A stretch of DNA of 64,000 nucleotides from Hexactinellida sp. DTS-2022 (GCA_028753945.1 JAPNXP010000001.1:7058501-7122500); one strand, 5' to 3'. Positions 12,027 through 23,112 are shown, numbered from the stretch's first letter. A program made the numbers and translations. The notes: generated from the letters alone by a model not told the origin.

Positions 12027-13292
12027 ATGGCATCCAAATTATCAAATCTTCTAGACAATTCCAATGATCTGTTGTACATCAAGAGAGTTGTTAAAGGTAC
12101 TGAAAAGTGTTGTGGGTATAAGAGTGAGTATCTAGCTAGAAACTTAACCACGATGGAACAAGGATTCATTGTTTGTAAGGTTTGCACTGGCATAATGAGA
12201 CAACCCACTTTATACAAAGGAGTAACAACTTGTTTAGTGTGCAGTGAAAATCCAAACGAGTTAAACGCAGTTAATATGGTAATGGATTCTGTCATGGCTC
12301 TTGAAATTAAGTGCCCTCTTCTCCGAACTTGTAAATGGAATGGAAAACTTTCCGAAACTGAGTCGCATTTGGATACTTGTGTTGATTTCCTGTTCGAATG
12401 TAGTGATTGTAAACAGATATTTCCTAGAGGAGATACAGAGATCCATAAAGCTAAACTATGTCCATTGCGTATCGTCGATTGTGAGTTTGAATGCACAAGA
12501 TTCGGTCCTGCGAATGATCTAGAGATGCATTATGAGGTTTGTCCAAATTCCCCAATCGATTGTCCGAATGGTTGTAGGATAGATCTACAAAGGAAAGCAT
12601 TGGCTGATCACAGGAATAAGTGTGAGCTAGAAGAGGTGATCTGTCCCTTCAGTGAGTATGGTTGTGAGGCTAATGCTATGTTAAGGAAGGATCTCCTAGC
12701 ACACAAGAAGGAATTCCTTATAGAGCATTTGGACATGAGCCAGAATAGGATTATAAAACTCGAAACTGAAAAAGTTACAAATGAATGGAAGTTAAGGACC
12801 ACGAAACAACTTGATGGAGTTGAATGGGAAATAAAGAATATTGGGGAACATCCTAAAGAAGGCCCTACTTTATATGTTAACAACTATAAACTGAGAATCT
12901 ACACCATCAAAAGTTCCTCTTTAAATTTAATATACTTCTTTATCAAGAGGATAGTAGGAGAGTTCGACAAACAATTGGGAATAACTGCCATTCTTCATTA
13001 CAGAGTTATTATTGTAGATAAACAGGACTATAGCAAGTCTCATTATGAAGCTGGACCAATGAATTATCAGCTTAAGATCGGTGAAAATCTCGAGATATTC
13101 TATAGTATAGACTATGGCACCTATAGCAGATACTTAACAACTGATAAATGTATAACAGTTAAATTCTATTTTGATATCAATACTCAACCGCCTCTTCCCG
13201 CAATTGAAAATGAAAAGGTCACACAATCTATGTCTACAGCTGATGATCCATTTGCTTGTTTAGATCCTATTATATCTACTAATTATTGTTAA
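12027..13292 (+). CDS. TRAF-like protein: degenerate RING, TRAF zinc fingers, MATH-like C-terminus
   Basis: Intact single-exon frame of 421 aa. Residues 50-72 hold a reduced RING (C50, C53, C69, C72). From about 96 to 226 there is a run of TRAF-type zinc fingers with regular C..C..H..C spacing: C96/C102/H114/C118, C125/C128/H140/C145, C152/C156/H168/C172, C179/C183/H195/C199, then C206/C213/H226. A short charged helical linker (about 232-260) precedes a C-terminal region (about 264-395) that resembles a very diverged MATH/TRAF-C domain. TRAF proteins are cytoplasmic adaptors and ubiquitin ligases below TNF and IL-1/Toll-type receptors. With so short a RING, ligase activity is doubtful and a scaffold role is more likely (inference). 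The ATG at 12027 is the first in frame. The gene stands alone, enclosed by inverted repeats. Confidence 0.85.
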   Translation: MASKLSNLLDNSNDLLYIKRVVKGTEKCCGYKSEYLARNLTTMEQGFIVCKVCTGIMRQPTLYKGVTTCLVCSENPNELNAVNMVMDSVMALEIKCPLLRTCKWNGKLSETESHLDTCVDFLFECSDCKQIFPRGDTEIHKAKLCPLRIVDCEFECTRFGPANDLEMHYEVCPNSPIDCPNGCRIDLQRKALADHRNKCELEEVICPFSEYGCEANAMLRKDLLAHKKEFLIEHLDMSQNRIIKLETEKVTNEWKLRTTKQLDGVEWEIKNIGEHPKEGPTLYVNNYKLRIYTIKSSSLNLIYFFIKRIVGEFDKQLGITAILHYRVIIVDKQDYSKSHYEAGPMNYQLKIGENLEIFYSIDYGTYSRYLTTDKCITVKFYFDINTQPPLPAIENEKVTQSMSTADDPFACLDPIISTNYC

Positions 13293-13347
13293 TAGTTAAC
13301 TGTGTGATGATTCTTTGATAATGTTTTTTACAAAGAATATTCCTTTA

Positions 13348-13486
13348 CAGGGCCGGCGGAAACAGTTAGAAAGTGGTCAGGCCATGGCTTGACAGGCCTA
13401 ACTAGTGACGTAAGAGTGGTCAGGCTATTGGCCTGGCCAATGATAAAAGTGGTCAGGCCATGGCCTGACCGCTTCCGCCGCCCTTG
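13348..13486. mobile_element. MITE, CAGGGCCGGCGGAA ends, 5-bp TSD
   Basis: 139 bp with inverted ends CAGGGCCGGCGGAA / TTCCGCCGCCCTTG and flanking CTTTA on both sides. The interior repeats GTGGTCAGGCCATGGCCTG. Same family as 55381-55514. The next stretch, 13487-14213, is AT-rich with no supported gene; CAGTATAACTCGGTTATAACG at about 13827 looks like the end of another MITE whose partner was not found. Confidence 0.7.
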
Positions 13487-14213
13487 CTTTATCTGAGACA
13501 AGCATTTGTTTTTTCAAAGATTTATTAAAGTAATTTATATTTATCTTAATTGATCTTTTATCAATTAACTCGAATACCTAATTTAATTAAGAGTTTGTCA
13601 TCGATTGAAGATTTAGTTTTGATGCGTGATGGCCTGATGGCATATATCAATTTTATTCTATTTTGTTATAAATATTCAAACGCCTCTTTATCCAAAAGAA
13701 AAAATACAGGTCATACGATGAGAATTAGCAGAAATTGCACAATCCATTTGCTCCTAATTTTTATCTTATGAAATTCTTTTAATATCTCTTTTGAAAACAT
13801 ATTCTTTGTAAATCCTATTAGCTACAGTATAACTCGGTTATAACGCACCTGGATTAGTCGTACTTCGGCTTAGTACGTATTATTTTTCTAACTCGGTTAC
13901 TACTTAAACCAGCTTTATATGAATAATGGCAAACACAGCTTTATATGAATAATAACAAATAATATAATAACAGTATACCTGCATGTTTCGTTCTGATTTA
14001 TTCTTGTAACATTACATAGTTTCTTATTTCCGAAATCGTCAAATCTGTCTGCTACCATACTCACTAGATTTAATCTTTTTCTCTCTCAGGTCAGATCTCC
14101 AGGAGCTCCCCACGCACACATACTCGTAGAATTACCTCAACACTCAACTCTAATAATACAGTGGATGCCGGTTATTAGAAGATAGTTGATAACTGCATAT
14201 AATCAGCTATATT

Positions 14214-14262
14214 TTGGTACCCACCAAAGGAACATACTGACGGCACAGCTGCAATTTTTGAT
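14214..14262. repeat. Repeat A hairpin, right-arm remnant
   Basis: CCACCAAAGGAACAT and CGGCACAGCTGCAATTTT form only the right arm. The left arm is absent. Confidence 0.6.
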
Positions 14263-14419
14263 TTTTACTGTGCCGACTATACTATAGTATAGTAACCCAG
14301 TGTGGAAATCACTGACTTGGATTTTATTTTTACTGTGCCGACTATACTATAGTATAGTGGCCCAGTATTTAAATCACTGCCTTGGATTTTTACGGTGCCT
14401 ACTATACTATAGTATAGTG
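14261..14419. repeat. 60-bp palindromic unit, three copies, inverted
   Basis: Three copies of the same unit as 9357-9509 but in the opposite orientation (TTTTACTGTGCCGACTATAC ... GGCCCAGT ... CACTGCCTTGGA). The array ends at the palindrome, directly against the start of the second 1.4 kb element. Confidence 0.8.
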
Positions 14420-15798
14420 CAGGGGCGTGGGCCCAAGCCAAGTTGGGGGCTCCACAACTTCAGCTCCGACGAGTTTATATTAACCCAGGGTTCCGAAAAC
14501 TTTCATTTATATTAGGCCACATAATTTTAACAAAATTTTCCTCAGGCCGCAAACAATATCGAGAAATTTTTGAAATTTTTTACAAAACTATTATGTTGTT
14601 GTAATACTAGAACTTTAATAATTACTAAGCAAAAAGTGCCTAAAGAACTCTAGTCAAAAGGTAATACAGTTATGATAAAAGTAATGACAATTATATTTAG
14701 TGAGAAGGGTGGATTTGTCCTTATGTGTGGCCTAATAGCCATTGGGCTATCAGGCCACCCATAAGGTTGTTTCAAGCCGCATGCGTCCTGAAGAACCTAG
14801 TTTGCGGAACCCTGTATTAGTCTAACCTAACTAATGATTACAAAAAAATCATTAATAAAGGTTACATAATCGAGTTTTACTAACCAAAACTCTCAAAATA
14901 TATTGTGTACGTGGGGTCTCTATAAATGGGGAACCTCTTAAGCGGGGGAATTTTGGCCCATATTAGTTCATTTCCATACAAATGATCCTCCATAAGCGGG
15001 GAATTGGGGAATGTGGGACCTTATTATAAAGGAATTAGTATCCCAGAGCCGTGCGATACACGGGAGTCGCACGGCTCTGAAAAATCTCCGGAAAATAGTT
15101 AAAGTGGTCCGGCCAAAACCGGACCGTCCGATATAATATAGTAGAATATATGAAAACTGTTACCGGCCATGGCCGGACCAGCCGGACCGCGTGCTACGCC
15201 TAGGTAATACTTATAAATTATGCTGCAATTCTAATAAATACACTCAAAGTTCTACAGAATAAATATTTTTGATGGCTCTACTCTAATGTTTTTAGGAAAT
15301 CATCGGCGGTGGATCAGAATTTATCTAAATTGTCCAAAATATAGAAATACTGAATAGAACTTACATTAATGGATGTGTTATAAGTATATAGTTCATAATA
15401 TGACCATATGTAGTGTCTATCCATTTAAAATTATAACTGGTGAATGGGGGGCAACTCAAATTTTGCACGTCCCAAGCTCCCCCACTTATAGAGGTTGCAC
15501 TGTACTTAATACATTTCAAATGATATAAATGTTTAATTAATACATTAACATATCTTCACGGTTTTTATGATGCGAAAATGAGTTGATTAGATTTTCAATA
15601 ATGAATTCAGTAATATTCCTATCAATATTCAGAATTTGCAGTGTTTAGAGTATTTATCAAAAAGATCAAATTGATAATTCTAACTTTTTCCACCCTTTCT
15701 AACTTTCCCTCTTGAACTTAACTATTATTTTCCTTCATTCCTTCTTACTCTATTTCCTCCGACGAGATCCAGTGGAGCCCCCGTCAAATACGCCCCTG
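14420..15798. mobile_element. 1.4 kb inverted-repeat element, copy 2 (opposite orientation)
   Basis: Begins CAGGGGCGTGGGCCC and ends AAATACGCCCCTG. It is the near-complete reverse complement of 9510-10958, with small indels (for example an inserted CCGTGCGATACACGGG hairpin near 15048). The two copies bracket the TRAF-like gene as inverted arms separated by about 3.5 kb. No coding frame. Confidence 0.75.
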
Positions 15799-16693
15799 CA
15801 GCCAACCCTCCCGCTTTCGGCGGGAGGGTCCCACTTCTTGATGTTTCCTCCCGCTCTCCCGCCTCCCCTCTCAAACCTCCGGCTTTTTGGATGATTGTAT
15901 ATGTAAATATTAGAATCTGCCCCACTATATACAGTAATTACAAATGGAGAAGATGGCTGATTTACTTAAAAAACCGTTAATAAAACGTAGAATTGATTAG
16001 CGACCTAATAATTTTAATTGATATATAGAAAGAACATCCTTAGGAGAATACAACCTCTATATTCAATAACTAATTCGAATTATTAAAGTGTCACTGGACC
16101 AGAATACAAATTTCGATATAACTGACGAACAAAAGCGAAATTGAGAAATCAGGCTTCGAGGTGATCATCTCCAGGAAATTCTATATCTACTGTCCAAATT
16201 ATAAATCTCTATCCCTAATGGTTCAGTCAGGCCATCGCTTATGGCCGGCCGGAAGTCCTACAGAGGTAAATTTAATAGTGTGCACTTATAGTATAAAACT
16301 ATAGTAGGACCCTACTATAACGTATTTTACTAGAAGAAGCACACTAAAAAGCTCTGCAAGATGTAAGCAAAGTAACTTTTGAACAGAAATGTTCGCCCTA
16401 AGAATATAAAAATTAGTTCTGCTGTCCAGGATATCATTTGGTGAGTGATTATTGAAGCAACTATTGTGAACATTTTTCAATGTTTGTTTTATGAAGTTTT
16501 GATGATAAGTTTATTTTTGATCTTGAACAGTGCTTGATCTGAAGATGAGTGTTTGATTTGAAGAAGAGATTATATATAAATTGATTGATTTGAGAATCGA
16601 TTTGCAAAAGTCAAAAGATTGATTTGATGAATGATGATCCTCCCTTACTAAGTTACTATTATCTATGATTGATTTGAACTCCTAATTAACTAA
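15799..16693. repeat. GCGGGAG fragment and dispersed Repeat B
   Basis: 15799-15890 holds CCCGCTTTCGGCGGGAGG-type sequence, like the ends at 41289 and 45164. From about 15940 to 16340 lies Repeat B (AATTCTATATCT, GGTGATCATCTCCAGGAA, GGCCGGCCGGAAGTCC), which recurs at 42238-42569 plus 44393-44450. At about 16290 it preserves the uninterrupted target TATAAAACTATAGTAGG of the 42570-44392 insertion. No gene is supported in 16340-16693. Confidence 0.65.
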
Positions 16694-17162
16694 ATGATTC
16701 ATGACTGTTCCCTTCCGCGGCGGGAGCAGTTAAGATATGACAAATCTTTCTGCTTGCTTCAACTTAAAACTATACATATTGTCATGCCTCGTATGACAGC
16801 AGCCAATGCGAGGCAGATGCTGGCCGCAACATTGAAAAACTTCAGACAATGTGACAAGAGAAGCTGTGGGAGCAGTAAATACATGGAAAGGGAGTTTATC
16901 TATATTGGGCACAGCTCAATACCAAAGTTATGTTTCAGATAACAAGGATTCGATATGGCGAAAGCTGATTACACTACCTGAAAAGACCCTGCCAAACCCT
17001 GACCATGATCTTGAGCTGATGGAGTTGCTACAAGGCGATATAACAACTTATAGCGTCCCAACCCTCAGAAAACTTGTTTCATGGGTGCTGCAAAAAGTAC
17101 ACTGGTATGTGTATATAGTAGAGCATCAGGATTGTACGAACACAATCGGGATGCTTTTCTGA
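16694..17162 (+). pseudogene. Unrecognised coding-like fragment in two frames
   Basis: Two overlapping frames (16694-16942 and 16851-17162) read through non-repetitive sequence with more balanced base composition than its surroundings. A plausible single reading passes from the first frame (MPRMTAANARQMLAATLKNF) to the second (TWKGSLSILGTAQYQSYVSD ... ending at 17162) near 16850. This would mean a frameshift or a missed splice. I do not recognise the family. It could be an exon of a larger gene or a decayed gene fragment. No membrane or signal segment is visible. Confidence 0.25.
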
Positions 17163-17282
17163 TAATCGAAGAGGGATTTTTCACTATTAATTGATCGCGA
17201 TCAATTCTTTTTGCGATCAACTAAACCCTTACAATTAGACTTATGCAGGACTTTTGTTAAATATTACAGTTATTTGAGAGTA

Positions 17283-17920
17283 CAGTCAACATCCGCTATA
17301 TCCAGGCTTCGGGCTGATTACGATTACAATCATAATCGATTGTAATCGATTACAACTTTTCCTGTAATCGTAATCAAGCTTTTTGAAGGATGTAATCGAA
17401 ATCGCAATCGTAATCACCCACTAGTAATCAGCCCCAGCTATGGCACCAGGCCCCCCCCAAATTTTCCACAATAACTTTAAATAAGGATATAGTTTGAAGG
17501 TTCGCTGATCTCATTGCATCCCCAATGATATATCCAGCCCCTACAAATAGTTATTGGTAGCTACCCCCATGCACACGGGCCTTATTTTTCGTGCGTATGA
17601 AACTCCGGGGCTTAATTGGAACGATCGTATCGCATCGTAAAGAAAATGAAATTGTAATCAATTGTAATTGATTACAACATTTCCTGTAATCGTAATCGTG
17701 ATCATAATCAAGCTTTTTCTGAAGAATGTAATCGTAATCACTCACTAGTAATCAGCCCCAGGTCTGGGCCTATCTCCAATGCCTGTTAACCGAACATTCA
17801 CTAATTTGAGGAAATTTATTTTGCCCTTGGAAACCCCTCCCATACTAAATCCGTTCATTAACTTCCGCTATCTCGAACAGATTTTGATTCCCCAGAAGGT
17901 TTGAGATACCGGATGTTGAC
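17283..17920. mobile_element. Tc1/mariner-like non-autonomous element with nested ATTACGATT MITE
   Basis: Preceded by TA. Starts CAGTCAACATCCGCTATATC and ends GAGATACCGGATGTTGAC, a near inverted pair. Inside are two same-orientation blocks (about 17307-17447 and 17640-17762) rich in GATTACAATCGATTGTAATC and closing with TAGTAATCAGCCCC; the first block also opens with GGGCTGATTAC. No gene. Confidence 0.55.
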
Positions 17921-18047
17921 AATAGTTTATTTTATCTCTTATTAATAACACTCAGGTAAATCACGAAACATTTGCAGCTCTCCTCGGGTCGCCGTAATAA
18001 AGTCTAAAATTGATGTAGGAATAAGACCTAAAAATGAAATAGGAATA

Positions 18048-18321
18048 CAGTGGCGTATCCAGGGGGGGGGGGGGATTTGGGTGTTCAAACACCCCCTTCA
18101 TAACTGGTTTCCAAAAGGGATATGTTGTTATTTATAATTTGGTACAACTGCTCAATATTACACTCCTCCTACTATGTGACAAGAATAGCTGTACATCGAT
18201 GTTTGAGCGTCTAAGATTCAAAAACAAATTCTGGGGAACTTGTCCCCAAAGACCCCCTTACCATCGCTCGCTGAGCTCGCTCCAAAGCACCCCCCTAACG
18301 ATAATCCTGGATACTCCACTG
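18048..18321. mobile_element. MITE CAGTGGCGTATCCAGG, 5-bp TSD
   Basis: 274 bp with terminal inverted repeats CAGTGGCGTATCCAGG / CCTGGATACTCCACTG and 5-bp flanks GAATA (18043-18047, 18322-18326). It is inserted in the left terminal array of the MULE. The interior includes a G homopolymer and GAGCTCGCTCC. hAT-like ends, but with 5 rather than 8 bp duplicated. Confidence 0.75.
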
Positions 18322-18709
18322 GAATAAGACCTAAACTATTTGAAGTAGGAATAAGCCCTAAAACTAGCTATGTAGGAATATGACCTAAAATATTTCTGAA
18401 ATAGGAATAAGGCCTAAACTATTTGAAGTAGGAATAAGACCTAAAATATTCCTGAAGTAGGAATAAGACTTAAACTATTTTAAGTAGGAATAAGACCTAA
18501 CTGTTAGAAGTAGGAACATTTGTATGTATTGGTATGAATAGGAAGTCGGAGGAAGTAAGTGATATTTTAGATTTAACATGGATATTTTATTAAATAACAG
18601 CTTGTGTGTTTAGTCATAACAGTTTAATGCATAGTATAAGTGTAGCAATTCTATGTGGAAATAAATATACTACCAAACAAATTACTTTTTTTGGATGGAA
18701 TTTTAAATC

Positions 18710-19773
18710 GTGGAGGGGGAAAGATTAAATTCATTAAATTATATATCTGATGGTTATCGCTATACTAAATATCGTGAGTTAAACGAAACGATTTATCTCC
18801 GTTGCACACTTTCAAAGAAATGTTCCTGTCATGGACTGGCCAAAATCTCTCCAATAATGAATCTGTTAGAAGTTACCAACTCTCATAATCACTCAAGAAC
18901 TGATAATCAATCAGATAGTATTGTCCTCGCAAATAGGATTAAACGCGCAGCAGAATCATCTACGGATAGTTTAAGAGAGATTTTCAATAATGAATGTCGG
19001 GACTCACTTGTAGGATGTACTTTGACTTTCAAACAATTTGAAAGTACAATGTGCAAAAGACGGAGATTAGATCTTCTCAAGCTTCCATCAACTCCTGTAG
19101 AATTCGCCGATCTGTTGCTAAACTCTTCTTTCTCAAGTAATCACAGATTAACGGTTAGAGAGGGTAATTAAATTGCACTAGTATATGCTACAGATCTTTT
19201 GATTTCAAAACTATTAGTAGTAGAAACGATTCACTTTGATGCAACCTTCAAAGTAGTCCCGCATCTTTTTTATCAGCTATTAACAATATTCATTCAGTAC
19301 AAAGGACATGCTATACCAGCATTACATATATTAATGACCAACAAAACCGAACAGCTGTATGTAGCTGTATTGTCAGCAATTCGGGGATGCATTCCTATTT
19401 TTAAGCCATTGTTTGCAATTTGTGACTTCGAAAGAGCATCGCGCAACGCATTTATCTCAAATTACCCTGAGATAACTTATCACTTATAGGATGTTGGTTT
19501 TATTATACCAAAGCTATTTATGACAGAGTGAAAAAGATAGGGCTTGGAAAACTTTATAAGACTAACAAGGTCTTCAAAAAATGGATACGTGAGTTGATGT
19601 CATTGCCATTTTTATTGGAAGAAGATATCAAACCTACTTTCCTAGCAATCCAGGTTCAGCTGATAGGATTACCAAACCTGGAGTTAGAACTTGTTAATAC
19701 ATTCAAAAGATACTTTTCCAAAACATGGATTGATGGAAACCAAAGCTTATCTGTATTTACACTGATGTTATGA
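18710..19773 (+). pseudogene. FLYWCH-type MULE transposase, broken
   Basis: Coding homology runs from 18710 (a GTG; the true start is unknown) to 19773. It begins with a FLYWCH-type zinc finger (SDGYRYTKYREL, C-x5-C around LRCTLSKKC, then NSHNH at about residues 60-64; the usual W before the first Cys is L). The MULE catalytic core follows, with FDATFKVVPHLFYQL (first Asp) and CDFERASRNAF (second Asp), then YYTKAIYDRVKKIG. Breaks: an in-frame TAA at 19169-19171, and a 1-nt frame change near 19484 from the second to the first frame. It would have encoded a nuclear DDE transposase. The gene is dead as it stands. Confidence 0.8.
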
Positions 19774-21246
19774 CAACAACGGCGCAGAATCTTACCATCA
19801 ATATATTACTTACATGCATTTAATTAACATCATATTTATTCTCAACACACACTTCCTTCCAACAAGAAAAATCACTACACTATATTACTTACATATGCAT
19901 TTAATTAACATCATATTTAGTCCCAACACACACTTCCTTAGTTCCTTCAATAGTTTTGATAATTATATGCACTATTTATTAAATGTGAAAGGATATCTAC
20001 GGAGAGGAATAATTAAAATGTTTTAAGTAAACAACTTTGTATGACAATAATTAAATATTTGCCAGTTATATAATTATTCGACACCCATGAAGTACATCCG
20101 TACTGGGAATTTAGATTACATCGCATTATTCCTATATAGCTAGTTTTAGGTCTTATTCCTACTTCAAAGAATCAGATATTATTCCTACTTGGAATGTTTT
20201 AGGTCTTATTCCTACAAAGCTAGTTTTAGGTCTTATTCCTACTTCAAAATATTTTAGGTCTTATTCCTACATAGCTAGTTTTAGGTCTTATTCCCACTTC
20301 AAATAGTTTAGGTCTTATTCATACTTCAGAATTATTTTAGGTTTTATTCCTACATAGCTAGTTTTAGGGCTTATTCCTACATTAATTTTAGGTCTAATTC
20401 CGCTACCCCCTCTCTTCCACCACCTCAGGTGGCTGAAGATTCGATAGATAATTACATTCTACACCTTTTCACAGTGCACGAATTTTCAAATTGGCCTTAG
20501 TTTGTGCCACTATTGAGTTGCAAATTTCCTTTGTTTACTAACACTTCAGTTCAATTGAAAGTGCTAAATCTAATTCTATAGATCAACTTGTGAAAATTAT
20601 ATTGATTCAATTTGTGAAATCGAGTAGGCTTCTATTTTCCAATTGAAACTCTGATTCTACATTCCATAACAACGACAGATTAAGTGAATATATTTCATTT
20701 TACAAGAAATACTCTTGTACTATGAATATACTGACGTAATTAATTATAATTAATTCCTTCAGTATATGACTTATATAGATGCTTACAATTTGTTATTAGG
20801 GGTTATCGAGTGTGCAGAATTCAAATTTGATAGCCAAATTAATTAATTAATTATTTATGACAAATTAATTAAATATCATAAATCTCAGAGATTATAGAAG
20901 ATAGAAACAAACTTTCAATTTACCAATTGGTCGTTATGGCACGTTCCACCTATACAAGTGGGTCTTGACACCATGAGATGATGATGACATCATTAAAAAA
21001 TGTGTTTTTACAATTTTGTGAAAATTATAGTTCGAATGGGTTGGTTGGTGTTGGGTGGACACCCAACACGCACATAAAAAATGCTGAGTCATCACCTATT
21101 ATATTCTACTCAAACTTGAATATCTCAAAAATGAAGTGAACTAAATGGAAACTTCCACCACTCTAAGGATCGATCGTCGATGCCTTCTGAAACACATTTC
21201 TGAAATAATTTAACACCTTCTTAGTGATGATGACATGGCGAAAAAA

Positions 21247-21363
21247 ATCCAAAATTGCACCCTGTACCGACAGCATGTTCCTTTGGAGGCACTATCAATA
21301 AACTTCCATCAAAATATAGTGCCACCAAAGGAACATGCGTCGGCACAGGCTGCAATTTGGGAT
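21247..21363. repeat. Repeat A hairpin, copy 8
   Basis: Same arms and bulge as copy 1; left arm reads TTGCACCCTGTACCGACAGC. Type-a flank. Confidence 0.8.
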
Positions 21364-22315
21364 TTTTTATTAGTCCGTATCCTAAACACAGAATAGAGTT
21401 TAATTAACAAGAAGCCCTAATATTCAGGATATGTGTCTCATGGGTTACAGATGTGCATCTGGGGTCACGATTTATATAACATTTTTTGGACACATTTTTA
21501 AACCAGTTTAATGTTAGAAAACGAACAATAAATGGTGCCCAAATATTGAATATATATGCATTCGATGGAGAATTAAATTATACACCTTTTCAAAGTGCAC
21601 GAATTTTAGATTTGGGTTCATTTGTACCACAATTGAGTTGCAAATTCCTCTTGTTTTCTAACACTTCAGTTCAATTGAAAGTGTTAATATTGAAGTATAT
21701 TGTTTCAACTCTTGATTATTATATTGATTCCATTTGTGAGATCGAGTAGGCTTCTATTTTCTGATTGAAAACTAAGATTCTACATTCCATAACAACGACA
21801 GATTTGCAAGAATACTCTTGCAACTTGTTAATATACTGAAGTAATTAATTATAATTAATTCACTCAGTATATGACCTATATAGATGCTTCCTATTTGTGT
21901 ATTAGGGTTTATTGAGTGTGCGGAATTGAAATTTGATAGCAAATAAATTAATTAATTATTTATGACAAAATAATTTAACTTAATAAACATAAGTTGACAT
22001 TGAAATTGGTGTTAAATTTTAAATAATATTAATAATTATTTATACTAATTAATTAAATATCATAAATCTCAGATAGTATAGAAGATAGAAACAAATTTCA
22101 AATTTATTAATTGATCCTTATGCCACGTAACACCTCTACAAATGGGTCTTGACACCTTGAGGTGATGATGACATCGTCAAAAAAATGTGTTTTCACAATT
22201 TTGTCAATTATATAATTTGAATGCTTAGTTGGTGTTGGGTGATCACCCAACACGCAAATAAAAATTCTGAGTCATCACCTATTATATTCTACTGAAACTT
22301 GAATATCCCTAAAAC

Positions 22316-22482
22316 AGAGGCGAGGCCAGGATTTCAGATAGGGGAACTCTGGGTCGGGCCAGAGGATTTTCCAGGTCGGGCCACAAAGTAAAACAATGTT
22401 ATTCTAGGGGGGGCCAGCCCGGGTCAGCGTCCAAAGAGGTGGGGCCATGGCCCCACCTGGCCCCCGCCTGGTTCCGCCACTG
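22316..22482. mobile_element. hAT-type MITE, 8-bp TSD
   Basis: 167 bp from CAGAGGCGAGGCCAGG to CTGGTTCCGCCACTG, flanked by CCCTAAAA (22308-22315) and CTCTAAAA (22483-22490), one mismatch. Other Repeat A copies show the empty site ATCTCTAAAATGAAG. The interior is rich in GGGCCAGCCC-like hairpins. Confidence 0.75.
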
Positions 22483-22597
22483 CTCTAAAATGAAGAAGGC
22501 TTGATGGAAACTTCCACCACTCTAAGGGTCGTTGCCTTCTGAAACACCTTTCTGAAATAATTTAGCACCTTCATAGTGATGGTGACATGGCGAAAAA

Positions 22598-22719
22598 ATC
22601 CAAAATTGCAGCTGTGCCGACAGCATTTTCCTTGGAGGCATTATCAATTACCCAACCGGTAGCCACCAAAAGATAGTACCACCAAAGGGAAATGCGTCGG
22701 CACAGCTGCAATTTTGGAT
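22598..22719. repeat. Repeat A hairpin, copy 9
   Basis: A diverged copy: the loop is longer (CCAACCGGTAGCC) and the arms lack the GCCTG segment present in most copies. Confidence 0.7.
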
Positions 22720-22726
22720 ATTTTTA

Positions 22727-22908
22727 ACACGTTGTATGTACTTTATATTACATGCTGTATGTACTTTTATTTTACATGTGTATGCACTTATATTACATGT
22801 TGTAATTACTTATATTACATGTTGTATGTACTTTTATTTTATATGTTGTGTGTACTTTTATATTGCATGTTGTATGTACTTATATTACATGTTGTATGTA
22901 CTTTTTAA
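22727..22908. repeat. TGTATGTACTTATATTACAT minisatellite
   Basis: About eight imperfect tandem copies of a 22-24 bp unit (ATGTTGTATGTACTT...). The open frames here, rich in Tyr, Leu and Cys, come from the tandem repeat and are not genes. After it, 22925-22980 holds a fragment GACTGAAACGAATATTCG of a further repeat also seen near 62290 and 63050. Confidence 0.75.
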
Positions 22909-22998
22909 TACCTCTAATAAATGTAGGACTGAAACGAATATTCGAATATTCGTTCGTTTTGATGACTAAACATTAAATCAAATTCAAGCCTAAAGAAA

Positions 22999-23112
22999 TC
23001 AAAAATTTCAGCTGTGCCGACGCATGTTCCAATGGTGGCTCTATATTTTGGTGTGGGTTTATTGAAAGTGCCTCCAAAGGAACATGCTGTCGGCATAGCT
23101 GAAATTTTGGAA
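22999..23112. repeat. Repeat A hairpin, copy 10 (inverted)
   Basis: Opposite orientation: the bulged arm is now on the right (GAACATGCTGTCGGCATAGC). Followed by inverted type-b flank GATGACTTGGCG complement and CTTGTGACTCGGACC complement to 23272. Confidence 0.7.

Larger units (their letters stand above)
17993..20411. mobile_element. MULE with terminal TAGGAATAAGACCTAAA arrays
   Basis: Both ends are inverted arrays of GTAGGAATAAGACCTAAA-like 18-24 bp repeats: about nine at left (17993-18510, interrupted by a MITE) and about ten at right (20120-20411, complement). The outermost ends correspond (GTCTAAAATTGATGTAGG versus complement GACCTAAAATTAATGTAGG). The centre holds a decayed FLYWCH-MULE transposase. 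No clear 9-bp target duplication was found. Confidence 0.7.
20440..22720. repeat. Repeat A, two or more units
   Basis: No gene. Repeat A blocks run from about 20440 (CACCTTTTCACAGTGCACG) through hairpins at 21247-21363 and 22598-22719. The left blocks (GGGTCTTGACACC, GCTGAGTCATCACC) are present twice. The second unit is interrupted by the MITE at 22316-22482. Open frames at 21486-21749 derive from the right block and recur at 368-715, so they are not genes. Confidence 0.8.

Noticed and set aside
22714-22969. Open frames rich in Tyr, Leu and Cys, resembling a membrane protein
   Set aside because: They are direct translations of the TGTATGTACTTATATTACAT minisatellite in two frames.
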